From Marinobacter sp. (GTDB lineage: Bacteria; Pseudomonadota; Gammaproteobacteria; Pseudomonadales; Oleiphilaceae): a stretch of DNA of 49,266 bases. Each line of letters opens with the position of its first letter. Position 1 is the first letter of the stretch. The notes under the pieces were generated by a model that did not search any database, was not told the origin of the DNA, and worked only from the letters and a program-made list of their open reading frames with translations. Position numbers and translations under genes: made by a program. Shown in pieces: positions 42,046 through 49,266 of this stretch. The DNA lies in assembly GCA_014359475.1 (NCBI GenBank), contig JACIZI010000027.1, forward strand, positions 1 through 49,266, written 5' to 3'.

Positions 42046-42074
42046 TTGATACTCATTTGTATTCGGATTATCCT
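42046..42074 (+). promoter_or_regulatory. Promoter and Fur-like box before the siderophore-uptake genes
   Basis: TTGATA (42046-42051), 17 bases and TATCCT (42069-42074) form a plausible sigma-70 promoter. TGATACT-C-ATTTGTA (42047-42061) matches 10 of 14 positions of the TGATAAT-N-ATTATCA Fur half-sites and overlaps the -35 and spacer. Iron control is supported by the genes downstream, but the box is imperfect. Confidence 0.45.
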
Positions 42075-42098
42075 GCTGACGATTTATGAGGAGCCTCT

Positions 42099-42875
42099 AT
42101 GCAGCCGTCATTCTTTGACATTTCTGGCGTATCCATGGAAATCGATGCCCGACAGATTCTCCGTGGCATCACCCTCTCTCTGGAAGAAGGGCAGGTTACG
42201 GCCCTGCTCGGCCACAACGGTTCCGGCAAATCCACCCTGCTCAAGATTCTCGCGCGGCAGCAATCCGTCAGTCGTGGACAGGTCAGCCTGCAGGGGCGGA
42301 CATTTCACGATACCGACAGCCGGACTTTTGCCCGCACCGTAGGCTATCTTGCCCAGCACCCTCCGGCCACAGACGGCCTGGCTGTGCGGGAGCTGGTTGC
42401 GATGGGGCGTTACCCATGGAAAGGACCTCTGGGCCGTTATACAAAAGAAGATCATGCCTTGATTGACCAGGCCATCCGGGACACGGGCCTGGTTGACTTC
42501 AGAGACCGCATAGTCGATACGCTGTCCGGGGGGGAGCGACAGCGCGCCTGGATAGCCATGTTGTTGGCACAGCAGACAAAATGCCTGCTGTTGGATGAAC
42601 CCATCTCTGCGCTGGACGTGAAGCACCAGGTGGAAACCCTGCGGCTGATCCGTCGCCTCGCCGTCGAACGATCACTGACGGTCGTTGTGGTACTGCATGA
42701 TGTGGACCTCGCCGCCCGGTTCTCCGACCGGTTGGTTGCATTGCGCCAGGGGGAACTGATCGCCGATGGCACACCCCGGGACATTATGGAGTCCGGTGTT
42801 CTGGAATCCATCTACGGGGTACCCATGGGTGTGCTTGAGCGCGCTCCCGGGCAATGGGTTTCCTATGTTCACTGA
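42099..42875 (+). CDS. Siderophore-type ABC transporter ATP-binding protein
   Basis: A 258-residue ATPase of the FecE/FhuC/BtuD group. Walker A is GHNGSGKSTLLKIL, the Q-loop is VGYLAQHPP, the signature is DTLSGGERQRAWIAMLLAQ, Walker B is CLLLDEPISALD, and the H-loop His is in VVVLHDVDLA. The YPWKGPLGRYTKED stretch between Q-loop and signature is typical of ferric siderophore importers. A GGAGCC ribosome site precedes ATG 42099. No permease or binding-protein gene follows, so it must pair with a permease elsewhere. The FhuF-type reductase gene begins 20 bases downstream, and the promoter has a Fur-like site. Confidence 0.92.
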   Translation: MQPSFFDISGVSMEIDARQILRGITLSLEEGQVTALLGHNGSGKSTLLKILARQQSVSRGQVSLQGRTFHDTDSRTFARTVGYLAQHPPATDGLAVRELVAMGRYPWKGPLGRYTKEDHALIDQAIRDTGLVDFRDRIVDTLSGGERQRAWIAMLLAQQTKCLLLDEPISALDVKHQVETLRLIRRLAVERSLTVVVVLHDVDLAARFSDRLVALRQGELIADGTPRDIMESGVLESIYGVPMGVLERAPGQWVSYVH

Positions 42876-42895
42876 CATGACCACCTCCTGCCGCC

Positions 42896-43681
42896 ATGCG
42901 CTGTGATCCCCGGGAAACATGGCCGCAACGTTACCGTGCCATGCTGGCCGGCCATCAGCTCGATGCCGGACAGGTTCTGGGTGACTCCCTGCAAACACCC
43001 GACCTGAACCGGCCTGCCCTGTTTTCTCTCGCCCAGGCTCTGGAGAACCCGGAATTATTGCGCCAACAGATCGCTGAGGATTACCGCGAAGTTGCCGGAC
43101 AGGACCCGGTTGCCAGGCTTTCGGTTCTGCAACTGAACCTGATGATCAGCGTGATCTCCCCCCTCACCCTGCAACTGTTCCGCAACGGCGCCAGCCCGTT
43201 GCCGGACCCGAAACGGATATATCTGGCGGCGATCGACAAGGCGCAACCGCGGGATTATCGATGGTTCCTTGCTCCGGGAACAGAGGCCAAGGGGGCACCC
43301 GATTTTACCGAAGAGGCCGCCAGACAGCTCGAACACTGGTACCGCGTCTTCCGACAAGCGCTGGGGGTCAGCCCCGGCGCTTTCTGGAGCAGTGCCGCAC
43401 TGGCGCTGGGTGCGCCCTTTTCCGCGGTATGGAACCGGGCCGGGGCAGCAGAAGTCTGTGCCATGGCCAGCGAATGGCTCATGGAATTCAACTGCCCGGC
43501 TCACCGGTATATGGAATGGTTACCCGCAGGGGAAGGCCCGGGAAAAGTGGCCATACCCCAGCGCCGGGGCTGCTGTCTGGACTACCGGCTACCGGGCGGT
43601 CGCTACTGTGGCACCTGCGGCGTGCATCGAAAGAAAAGATTGGCGGCCCTCAGACAGGCGCGGCCGCAAGTCTCCCGTTAA
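42896..43681 (+). CDS. fhuF: FhuF-type siderophore-iron reductase
   Basis: A 261-residue protein of FhuF length and layout. The C-terminal iron-sulfur motif is Cys-Cys-x10-Cys-x2-Cys (RGCCLDYRLPGGRYCGTCG), the hallmark of FhuF [2Fe-2S] ferric-siderophore reductases. The preceding domain is about 200 residues, mostly helical (for example, FSLAQALENPELLRQQIAEDY). It reduces Fe(III) from imported siderophores in the cytoplasm. It follows the ABC ATPase gene after 20 bases and both likely share the Fur-like promoter. The ATPase and reductase are together without permease or binding-protein genes. Confidence 0.88.
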   Translation: MRCDPRETWPQRYRAMLAGHQLDAGQVLGDSLQTPDLNRPALFSLAQALENPELLRQQIAEDYREVAGQDPVARLSVLQLNLMISVISPLTLQLFRNGASPLPDPKRIYLAAIDKAQPRDYRWFLAPGTEAKGAPDFTEEAARQLEHWYRVFRQALGVSPGAFWSSAALALGAPFSAVWNRAGAAEVCAMASEWLMEFNCPAHRYMEWLPAGEGPGKVAIPQRRGCCLDYRLPGGRYCGTCGVHRKKRLAALRQARPQVSR

Positions 43682-43823
43682 GCTGACGACACCAACATAA
43701 ATGATACTGGCTATCGTTTGTGATGCTATAACAACAGGGAGTTGATCCGGGCCAGCGGGAATACTCTATACCTACAGTAGAAGATCACCGTTTTTTCCAG
43801 CGAGGTATCCGGATGGTACCGGC

Positions 43824-44237
43824 TCAGTGAGGATCGTTGGTTCTTTCGGTTTTTTCGAACTGCGGAACAGAGTCGGTAATCTCGAACCAGTCAGAGCGGG
43901 AGCCGGTATATACGTGTGAGGCCGGTCCACGACCAAGAGGCTCGTTGACCCAACCCACCCGCAGGCGCAGAATGCCGGGAATGGCATCCACCCGGCTGTA
44001 CAGTTGGCTACCGCAGTTTTTGCAGAAGGCCCGGTATTTACCGGGGCTGGACTCATACTCCCGGACCCGCTGTTCGCCACTGACCAGCCGGAATCGCACT
44101 TTCTGTAGCGGCGCGCTGGCAGAGAAGGCGCTGCCGTGGGCGCGCCGGCACTGACTGCAATGGCACAGTGCCACCGGGCCCAGGGGGCCATCATATTCAA
44201 AGCGCACGTCACCACACAGGCAATGACCGGTCAGCAT
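43824..44237 (-). CDS. GFA/CENP-V family zinc protein
   Basis: A 137-residue GFA-family protein (glutathione-dependent formaldehyde-activating-like). The zinc ligands are GHCLCGDVRF with Cys6 and Cys8, ALCHCSQCRRAHG with Cys25, Cys27 and Cys30, and FCKNCGSQLY. ATG 44237 has a GGAG site 8 bases upstream, better than the upstream start at 44315. Members bind zinc and often have unknown or thiol-related functions; formaldehyde activity is only established for a few. It is divergent from the aldo/keto reductase gene, with 109 bases between start codons. Confidence 0.9.
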   Translation of the reverse strand: MLTGHCLCGDVRFEYDGPLGPVALCHCSQCRRAHGSAFSASAPLQKVRFRLVSGEQRVREYESSPGKYRAFCKNCGSQLYSRVDAIPGILRLRVGWVNEPLGRGPASHVYTGSRSDWFEITDSVPQFEKTERTNDPH

Positions 44238-44346
44238 GCAACTGTCTCCGCACAATTCTTCAGGGGGCGACAGTTTAACGACCCCCCGGTTGAAGAACCA
44301 GCGGGGCGACACCATCTATAACTGCACACGCCAAAAGGAGGAGCAC

Positions 44347-45156
44347 ATGTCATTGGATACACTCCCGCCCATCGGTATGGGCACCTTCCGACTCAAGGGG
44401 GACGATGCCCGGGATGCTGTCAAGAGCGCACTTTCCCTGGGTTACCGACACATCGACACCGCCCAGATGTATGAAAATGAGGCCGAGGTCGGAGACGGCA
44501 TCACCGCCTCCGGCATACCACGGCGTGATATCTTTCTGACCACCAAGATCTGGCATGACCGGTTACACCGCAGTGATCTGATCAACAGCCTGCAGGAAAG
44601 TCTGGCGCAACTGAAGACAGACCATGTCGATCTGGCGCTGATTCACTGGCCGTCTCCGGACGATGAAGTGCCGATGGAAGAATACCTGAACGCCCTGAAG
44701 GAGGCGCAAAAAGAAGGGCTCACACAACACATCGGCATCTCCAACTTCACCTGCGCCCAGATGGATCAGGCCGTGGAGATTCTCGGGAAGGGAACGCTCC
44801 TGACCAACCAGGTGGAAGTTCATCCCTTCCTCGCCAACCGCAAGGTGGTTGAACACGCGCAGGCCCTGGGCCTTACCGTGACCGGCTACATGCCACTGGC
44901 CGTGGGCAAGGTGATGGAAGACGAAACCCTGGAGCGGATCGGTAGAAAATACAATGTCAGCCCGGCACAGGTGGCGATTGCCTGGGTAGCAAGCCGCGGC
45001 ATTGTACCCATTCCTTCCTCTACCCGGCCGCAGCATCAAAAGGCCAATCTGGAAGCCATGGAGCTGCGCCTCTCCGACGAGGATATCGCCGCCATCGACC
45101 AGCTGGACCGGGGAGAGCGGATTGCCAACCCGGGATTTGCGCCGGCCTGGGACTGA
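44347..45156 (+). CDS. dkgB: Aldo/keto reductase, 2,5-diketo-D-gluconate reductase B type
   Basis: A 269-residue NADPH-dependent aldo/keto reductase, the length of E. coli DkgB (267). The catalytic tetrad is present: Asp37 and Tyr42 in YRHIDTAQMYENE, Lys67 in LTTKIW and His100 in LALIHWP. IGISNFTCAQM and the phosphate-site region PIPSSTRPQHQKANLEA also fit. It should reduce aldehydes and diketo sugars such as methylglyoxal. An AAGGAGGA site precedes ATG 44347. The GC-rich stem-loop after it at 45183-45208 lacks a T tract. Confidence 0.92.
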   Translation: MSLDTLPPIGMGTFRLKGDDARDAVKSALSLGYRHIDTAQMYENEAEVGDGITASGIPRRDIFLTTKIWHDRLHRSDLINSLQESLAQLKTDHVDLALIHWPSPDDEVPMEEYLNALKEAQKEGLTQHIGISNFTCAQMDQAVEILGKGTLLTNQVEVHPFLANRKVVEHAQALGLTVTGYMPLAVGKVMEDETLERIGRKYNVSPAQVAIAWVASRGIVPIPSSTRPQHQKANLEAMELRLSDEDIAAIDQLDRGERIANPGFAPAWD

Positions 45157-45215
45157 TACCTTTCAGCGCGCCCGGAAAGCTACCGGACCCCGCGCAAGCC
45201 GGGTCCGGCAAGCCA

Positions 45216-45986
45216 TTACAGGGCGTATTGGCGGTGCAGATAATCCAGAATGCGGGCTGACTCGAACAGAGCCTCGCCGGTATTCGGATCCTCCAGATAA
45301 GGCACCTGCACCCGTCCGTATTTCCGGAAAAACTCATCCCGCTTGCCACCGGGGATGGGGCGATAGGGACCAGGTTTGATACGCTGCTTTGCAGGCCCTG
45401 CCTCGCTCCAGTGTTCCTTGCCCAGATTGTGCAGGGTGTAGGGAATTTCCAGTTCACACAGCAGCTCTCTGACCGGACGGGAATAGGGGCTACCCTCAAA
45501 GCTCCACAGATGCAGGGGTTTTTCCGGCGCTCTGGCGGACTTTGCCCGCAAGCCACGGAGCATGCTCGCTGCCGATGCGGCAGAGCCCAGAAGCTGCTGG
45601 TAAGCCTTTGGCTGATAAGCCCTGGGGGCCGGTCGGCCGCCATATTCCCGGAACAGATAGTCGACAATGTCCGCAGACTCGTAAAGGACCTTGCCGGTGT
45701 TCTGGTCCACCAGCAGTGGGAACAACTGCTTGCCCCCCGCTGCTTCAGCCTCCGGCCGGAAACGTCGCCCGCCCTTCGGACACGGGCGGATGTCCACGTC
45801 CAGATGCAGCGCGGTCAGGGCTTCGCGCACCCGCCGGCAGTACGGGCAGGCTTCCATATCATAGAGAATCAAAGGTTTTTCCGGCTGCTGCGCAGCCTGT
45901 ACCACCATGCAACCGCGCCAGGCAGTCAGGGTGGAGGTGGCAACCGACTCAAGAATGGTTGCCGTGTGTTTCACTGGGTTAACCAT
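45216..45986 (-). CDS. Protein with two tandem GST-N/thioredoxin-fold domains
   Basis: A 256-residue protein with two GST N-terminal (glutaredoxin-like) domains and no GST-C domain. Domain 1 (about 38-116) has LYDMEACPYCRRV with Cys47-Pro-Tyr-Cys50 and cis-Pro in LFPLLVD. Domain 2 (about 158-252) has WSFEGSPYSRPV, in which both redox Cys are serine (Ser166, Ser169), and cis-Pro in VQVPYLED. ATG 45986 has a GGGAG site 7 bases upstream. Likely a cytoplasmic glutathione-dependent oxidoreductase with one redox-active and one inactive or binding half. It is divergent from dacB. Confidence 0.88.
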   Translation of the reverse strand: MVNPVKHTATILESVATSTLTAWRGCMVVQAAQQPEKPLILYDMEACPYCRRVREALTALHLDVDIRPCPKGGRRFRPEAEAAGGKQLFPLLVDQNTGKVLYESADIVDYLFREYGGRPAPRAYQPKAYQQLLGSAASAASMLRGLRAKSARAPEKPLHLWSFEGSPYSRPVRELLCELEIPYTLHNLGKEHWSEAGPAKQRIKPGPYRPIPGGKRDEFFRKYGRVQVPYLEDPNTGEALFESARILDYLHRQYAL

Positions 45987-46118
45987 GCTAATTCTCCCTG
46001 GGAAAACGAGTGTGCCGGATCAACGGAACGCCATGAAAACCGTTTAAGAAGCGGATTACTATGACTGAAATGCCGCCGCCTTACAGTCGGTGACAAAAAC
46101 TCAATAGAAACAGTAATA

Positions 46119-46147
46119 CTTGTACCCATTTTAACGTCATGTACAAG
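46119..46147. promoter_or_regulatory. Inverted repeat CTTGTAC / GTACAAG before dacB
   Basis: Seven-base arms at 46119-46125 and 46141-46147 with 15 bases between, in the divergent gap between the tandem GST-N gene and dacB. Similar GTAC-containing arms occur in the palindrome at 35608-35625. Possible operator; no regulator can be named. Confidence 0.3.
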
Positions 46148-46222
46148 CTTTTCGCATAGTACGGCTGGCAAGAATGGTCTATGGTAGAGAAGACATCCCT
46201 TCACCCTGTCCAGGTCAGTCCA

Positions 46223-47803
46223 ATGCCGTTCAGCAAGCGTCTTTCGTCTGCCATTCGCCGGACCATCGCAGCTTCATCCCGCCGGTCGTCCGGGCTGCGC
46301 ATTGTGGCTGGCACCCTGGCCTTGACCTGCCTGCTGGGGGTGTCTCCCGCCAAGGCGGAGGACAGCAACGGCACATGGAAGCAGAAGCTGAACAGTTATG
46401 CCACCGAATCCCTGCATCAGGATCAGGCATTGGGGATGGCGGTTATTCCTCTGAACGGCCCGGGTATCGCCCAGTACATCAACGCCGATGCGGCCATGAG
46501 CCCCGGCTCGATTGTCAAACTGGTCACGACCTATGCCGGTCTCGAATTGCTGGGGCCGAATTACCGTTGGGATACCGATTTCCTGACCGACGGTTCACTG
46601 TCCGGTGATACAGTGCACGGCAATTTCTATGTGCGCTTTGGTGGCGACCCGAAGCTCACCATTGAGCGCCTCTGGACTACCCTGAACGACCTGCGTGGCA
46701 TGGGTATCAGCACCATTGACGGCGACCTGGTGCTGGACGGCTCGGTTTTCCGTATCGACGGCGGCTTCCCGCCGTTCAACGATAATGGCGACAACCCCCA
46801 TGCCCCGTTTCTGGTGGAGCCTTCGCCTTATCTGACCAACCTGAACCTGATCCATTTTCAGGTGCGGGCAGACGAGCGTGGCACCCAGGCCTGGAGTACC
46901 CCTCACCTGCCGCAGATCACTATCGACAACCGGGTCTCCGCCACATCGGAAGGCCCCTGCCCGGCGCGTCGTCGCTTTGACTGGACACCGATTTTCCATG
47001 AAGATCAGGGAGTCACCGTGCGTGTCACCGGGGAGTTGCCCCAGGGTTGCCGGACCAGCAGTTATCTCTCACTGCTGCCCCACGAACAGTACAGTGCCTC
47101 CCTGATCCGGGGTCTGCTGACGCAGATGGGCATCAACATTACCGGCGACAACCGCAGCGGCACCACACCCGATGATGCCCGACTGATGCTACAGACCACC
47201 TCGCCGGATCTGGTCAGCATGGTGCGTGACATCAATAAATGGAGCAGTAACCTGATGGCCCGGCAACTGTTGCTGGCCATCGGTGCCGAAACACGAGCCG
47301 GGGACGACCCCGACGACCGGGTAGCAGGTATCAGGGCCATCTACGATTGGCTGGAAAGCAAGGGGATCAACACCAACGGCATGGTGATCGATAATGGGGC
47401 CGGCCTCACCCGCCATGGGCGCATTTCCGCCCGGCAGGCCGCCAGCATTCTTGAGCAGGCCTGGAACAGTCCCTACTCCGCTGACCTGATGGCCTCCATG
47501 CCGCTGATTGCGATGGATGGCACCATGGCCCGCAGGTTGCGTAATACCGGCCTGGCTGGTCAGGGACGCATCAAGACAGGTTCCCTGGAGGATGTCCGTT
47601 CCATTGCCGGCTTCACCCGTGATGAACAGAACACGACCTGGGCGGTGGTGGGCATGGTCAATGCGCAAACCGCCTGGAACGGCCAGGCCGTATTGGACCG
47701 CATCCTCTATTCCCTGCATTACCAGCCACCGACCGGCACTACCCTGTCCCAGGCCGCCAGTGCCCGGGGCTCTGGCGAGTCCGGGAGTACCGAAATTCGT
47801 TAG
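46223..47803 (+). CDS. dacB: D-alanyl-D-alanine carboxypeptidase/endopeptidase PBP4
   Basis: A 526-residue class C penicillin-binding protein, somewhat longer than E. coli PBP4 (477). It removes terminal D-Ala or cuts cross-links in peptidoglycan in the periplasm. The serine-protease motifs are SxxK at Ser96-Ile-Val-Lys99 (MSPGSIVKL), SxN in KWSSNLMARQ and KTG in GRIKTGSLEDV. The N-terminus is long and Arg/Ser rich before the hydrophobic signal core (VAGTLALTCLLGVSPAKA, cleaved near 45). ATG 46223 or an in-frame ATG at 46181 could be the start; ribosome sites are weak for both. It is divergent from the tandem GST-N gene. Confidence 0.94.
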   Translation: MPFSKRLSSAIRRTIAASSRRSSGLRIVAGTLALTCLLGVSPAKAEDSNGTWKQKLNSYATESLHQDQALGMAVIPLNGPGIAQYINADAAMSPGSIVKLVTTYAGLELLGPNYRWDTDFLTDGSLSGDTVHGNFYVRFGGDPKLTIERLWTTLNDLRGMGISTIDGDLVLDGSVFRIDGGFPPFNDNGDNPHAPFLVEPSPYLTNLNLIHFQVRADERGTQAWSTPHLPQITIDNRVSATSEGPCPARRRFDWTPIFHEDQGVTVRVTGELPQGCRTSSYLSLLPHEQYSASLIRGLLTQMGINITGDNRSGTTPDDARLMLQTTSPDLVSMVRDINKWSSNLMARQLLLAIGAETRAGDDPDDRVAGIRAIYDWLESKGINTNGMVIDNGAGLTRHGRISARQAASILEQAWNSPYSADLMASMPLIAMDGTMARRLRNTGLAGQGRIKTGSLEDVRSIAGFTRDEQNTTWAVVGMVNAQTAWNGQAVLDRILYSLHYQPPTGTTLSQAASARGSGESGSTEIR

Positions 47804-47823
47804 TCCTGACTGCTCCACAGCCC

Positions 47824-47850
47824 AAAAAGCCCCGGCACATGCCGGGGCTT
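47824..47850. terminator. Bidirectional terminator between dacB and the DUF4397 gene
   Basis: Stem AAGCCCCGGC/GCCGGGGCTT with a 4-base loop. Minus-strand reading gives five T after the stem, so it mainly ends the DUF4397 transcript; on the plus strand it lies 24 bases after the dacB stop. Confidence 0.8.
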
Positions 47851-47869
47851 GCTGTTTGCAGGACTTGAG

Positions 47870-49171
47870 TTATCGCTTGTCGTCAAGCAGCAACGGGGCC
47901 AGGGACGAGACATCCGCGCCAATGGCCAGTGCGGTCGTAATACTACCCGCCGTCAGTTCCAGTCCCGCGGTACCAGGTACCGCCGGGACATTGGTGCCGT
48001 CTGCCGCGATGACAACATCGTAGGTCGCCCCAGGCACAGCCAGATAACCACTGTCCTGGGTAAATGCCACGTCGTTCAGCAGCGGATCACCGGTCACCGG
48101 GTCACCGGCAGCGACCACATAGATATCCACCGGATTCGCCGCAGGTGCCGGAGATGCATGTACCAGACGGACATAAGCCTGGCTGCTGTCCAGCGGCTCA
48201 CGGACATCCGTCAGAGTAATCAGAGCCTGCTCGCTCGGATTACCTGCCGCAATAAGGGTATAGGATTCACCACGTTCCAGGTCGAGGTTGCCGCTCAGGC
48301 TCGGTATCGCATTACCCACGCCCTGCCCCGCCGGTGCGACGGCCACATCCAGTGAGCCAGCGACCACTTTCAGGTATCCGATGGTTTCTGTGTAATTGAA
48401 GTCGGCTTCCAGCAGTTCGCCACCGGCGAACACGTCAACATCCACCGAATCAACCGCATGAACAACCCGCACCTCTGCGGAGTTATCCAGCACGGTGGCC
48501 ACCGGGGTTTCCGCGTCGGACCAGGCCACCAGGCTCACCGAAGAGGCACCCTTGGTGCTGTTAACAGCTACAACGGTCACATCACCGCTAATCGGCAGTG
48601 TGCCGGAGTCGTACGCTATGGTGCTGGTATCGGCTGGTGCGATGCGCACCCGGTAATCACCCGCGGTTACCTCTTCCAGGGTAGCATCGGCTCCGAAGGG
48701 AACACCCGCCAGGGTGGGCATCTGGGGCAACTCGGCACCCGGTGCGGTCACGTTGATATCCACGCCTTCGACGACAGTGGCACTGTGAACCACGGTCACA
48801 TCCGCCACATCGTTATTGCGGAATTCGGTGTCGTCAAGCACCTTGAATTCAAGTTCCGCTACGTCATTGGAGGCAATGACCGAGTAGGAACCATTTTTGG
48901 CCAGATCAACGCTCTGGGTCAGAACTTCTACGCCGTCAACTAACAACGCCAGTTTTCGAGTACCCGCCGGGACGGTCAGGTAGCCGGAACCCTGCTGGAA
49001 GGACACATCAGACAATTCCACCTTACCGTCAATCGCCACATCCACCGCAGGCGCATCTGCAGAAGCATGCAGTACTCGCAGGCTGGCGGTGGATTTGTTG
49101 TCGCTATCACTACAACCTGCCAGACCAATACTTAGCAGGGTACAAGCCAGGGCCAAACGCGATTTTTTCAT
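47870..49171 (-). CDS. Lipoprotein with four DUF4397 repeats
   Basis: A 433-residue exported lipoprotein. The signal is KSRLALACTLLSIGLAGCS with lipobox LAG-Cys. Four DUF4397 repeats follow, each opening with a similar strand: ASLRVLHASADAPAVDV, ADVTVVHSATVVEGVDI, AEVRVVHAVDSVDVDV and AYVRLVHASPAPAANPVDI. The domain is a beta-rich surface module whose function is unknown. ATG 49171, with GGGAG about 8 bases upstream, is preferred over ATG 49186. The mature protein is acidic and lacks cysteine apart from the lipid anchor. Outer-membrane or surface exposure is plausible, inferred from the lipobox and repeats. Confidence 0.9.
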   Translation of the reverse strand: MKKSRLALACTLLSIGLAGCSDSDNKSTASLRVLHASADAPAVDVAIDGKVELSDVSFQQGSGYLTVPAGTRKLALLVDGVEVLTQSVDLAKNGSYSVIASNDVAELEFKVLDDTEFRNNDVADVTVVHSATVVEGVDINVTAPGAELPQMPTLAGVPFGADATLEEVTAGDYRVRIAPADTSTIAYDSGTLPISGDVTVVAVNSTKGASSVSLVAWSDAETPVATVLDNSAEVRVVHAVDSVDVDVFAGGELLEADFNYTETIGYLKVVAGSLDVAVAPAGQGVGNAIPSLSGNLDLERGESYTLIAAGNPSEQALITLTDVREPLDSSQAYVRLVHASPAPAANPVDIYVVAAGDPVTGDPLLNDVAFTQDSGYLAVPGATYDVVIAADGTNVPAVPGTAGLELTAGSITTALAIGADVSSLAPLLLDDKR

Positions 49172-49213
49172 GTGGTTCACTCCCATGTGAGTTTCAGTTC
49201 GCCATAAACGGCC

Positions 49214-49240
49214 ACAAAGGTTTTGTTATACAACCTTTGT
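49214..49240. promoter_or_regulatory. Inverted repeat ACAAAGGTT-N9-AACCTTTGT upstream of the lipoprotein
   Basis: A perfect 9+9 inverted repeat with 9-base spacing lies 43 to 69 bases before the lipoprotein start on the minus strand. Its centre holds a -10-like TATAAC on that strand, so a regulator bound here would cover the promoter. No regulator is known. Confidence 0.4.
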
Positions 49241-49266
49241 AAACTTCATATACGGGGGTGGGGGAT

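Noticed and set aside
45183-45208. GC-rich stem CCGGACCC/GGGTCCGG after dkgB as terminator
   Set aside because: The loop is 10 bases and no T tract follows on either strand, so the call would not be supported; it may still be a processing hairpin.
1-49266. CRISPR arrays, tRNA or rRNA genes, insertion sequences, integrases or attachment sites
   Set aside because: I saw no spaced direct-repeat array, cloverleaf, ribosomal sequence, transposase motif or terminal inverted repeats anywhere in the window.

Overview
The window reads as a chromosomal segment of a marine gammaproteobacterium, most likely Marinobacter or a close relative. I base this on the moderately high GC content, the proteobacterial core block pncC-recA divergent from mutS-fdxA, and the mix of oil/marine-type accessory genes. 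I see no tRNA, rRNA, CRISPR array, phage, integrase or insertion sequence. Genes are densely packed on both strands; no gap without a gene exceeds about 300 bases, and the larger gaps (150-280 bases) are described through the regulatory sites found in them.

Layout. 1-2017: a soluble REC-PAS-histidine kinase (cut by the left edge) behind a FixJ-type response regulator. 2105-4543: a Lon-family AAA+/serine protease. 4711-5524: a small Arg-rich protein and a PilZ protein. 5535-10829: flavodoxin-like protein, recA with its SOS box and terminator, pncC, mutS and fdxA. 10901-11935: an uncharacterised protein. 12105-17467: the most distinctive locus. Three minus-strand genes (small secreted PepSY protein, secreted DUF2271 protein with a likely flavinylation motif, and a membrane PepSY-flavodoxin-ferredoxin-reductase fusion) lie divergent from an OmpR-type regulator and its membrane kinase. 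It looks like a regulated NAD(P)H-to-periplasm electron export chain. 17564-20598: an acyl-CoA synthetase and an HI0933-type flavoprotein, with a good Fur-type box in the gap between them.

20595-28237: ClsC-like lipoprotein, MgtC/DUF4010 membrane protein, djlA, a 7TM diguanylate cyclase and a chemotaxis receptor with a near-consensus sigma-28 promoter. 28283-32446: an RND pump and its adaptor. 32655-34900: an MDR oxidoreductase translationally coupled to a proline-racemase homologue that lacks both catalytic cysteines. 35041-41082: SRPBCC protein, small unknown, YeeN-type YebC regulator, methyltransferase, class V aminotransferase, a protein with a degenerate P-loop and an MscS channel. 41161-43681: a secreted protein with duplicated OB-like domains, then a siderophore-type ABC ATPase with a FhuF-type iron reductase. 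43824-49171: GFA-family protein, DkgB-like reductase, tandem thioredoxin-fold protein, PBP4 (dacB) and a lipoprotein with four DUF4397 repeats.

Themes are signal transduction (three histidine-kinase/regulator or c-di-GMP modules plus a chemoreceptor), redox and iron handling, DNA repair and envelope maintenance. All family assignments come from reading motifs; no database search was run.
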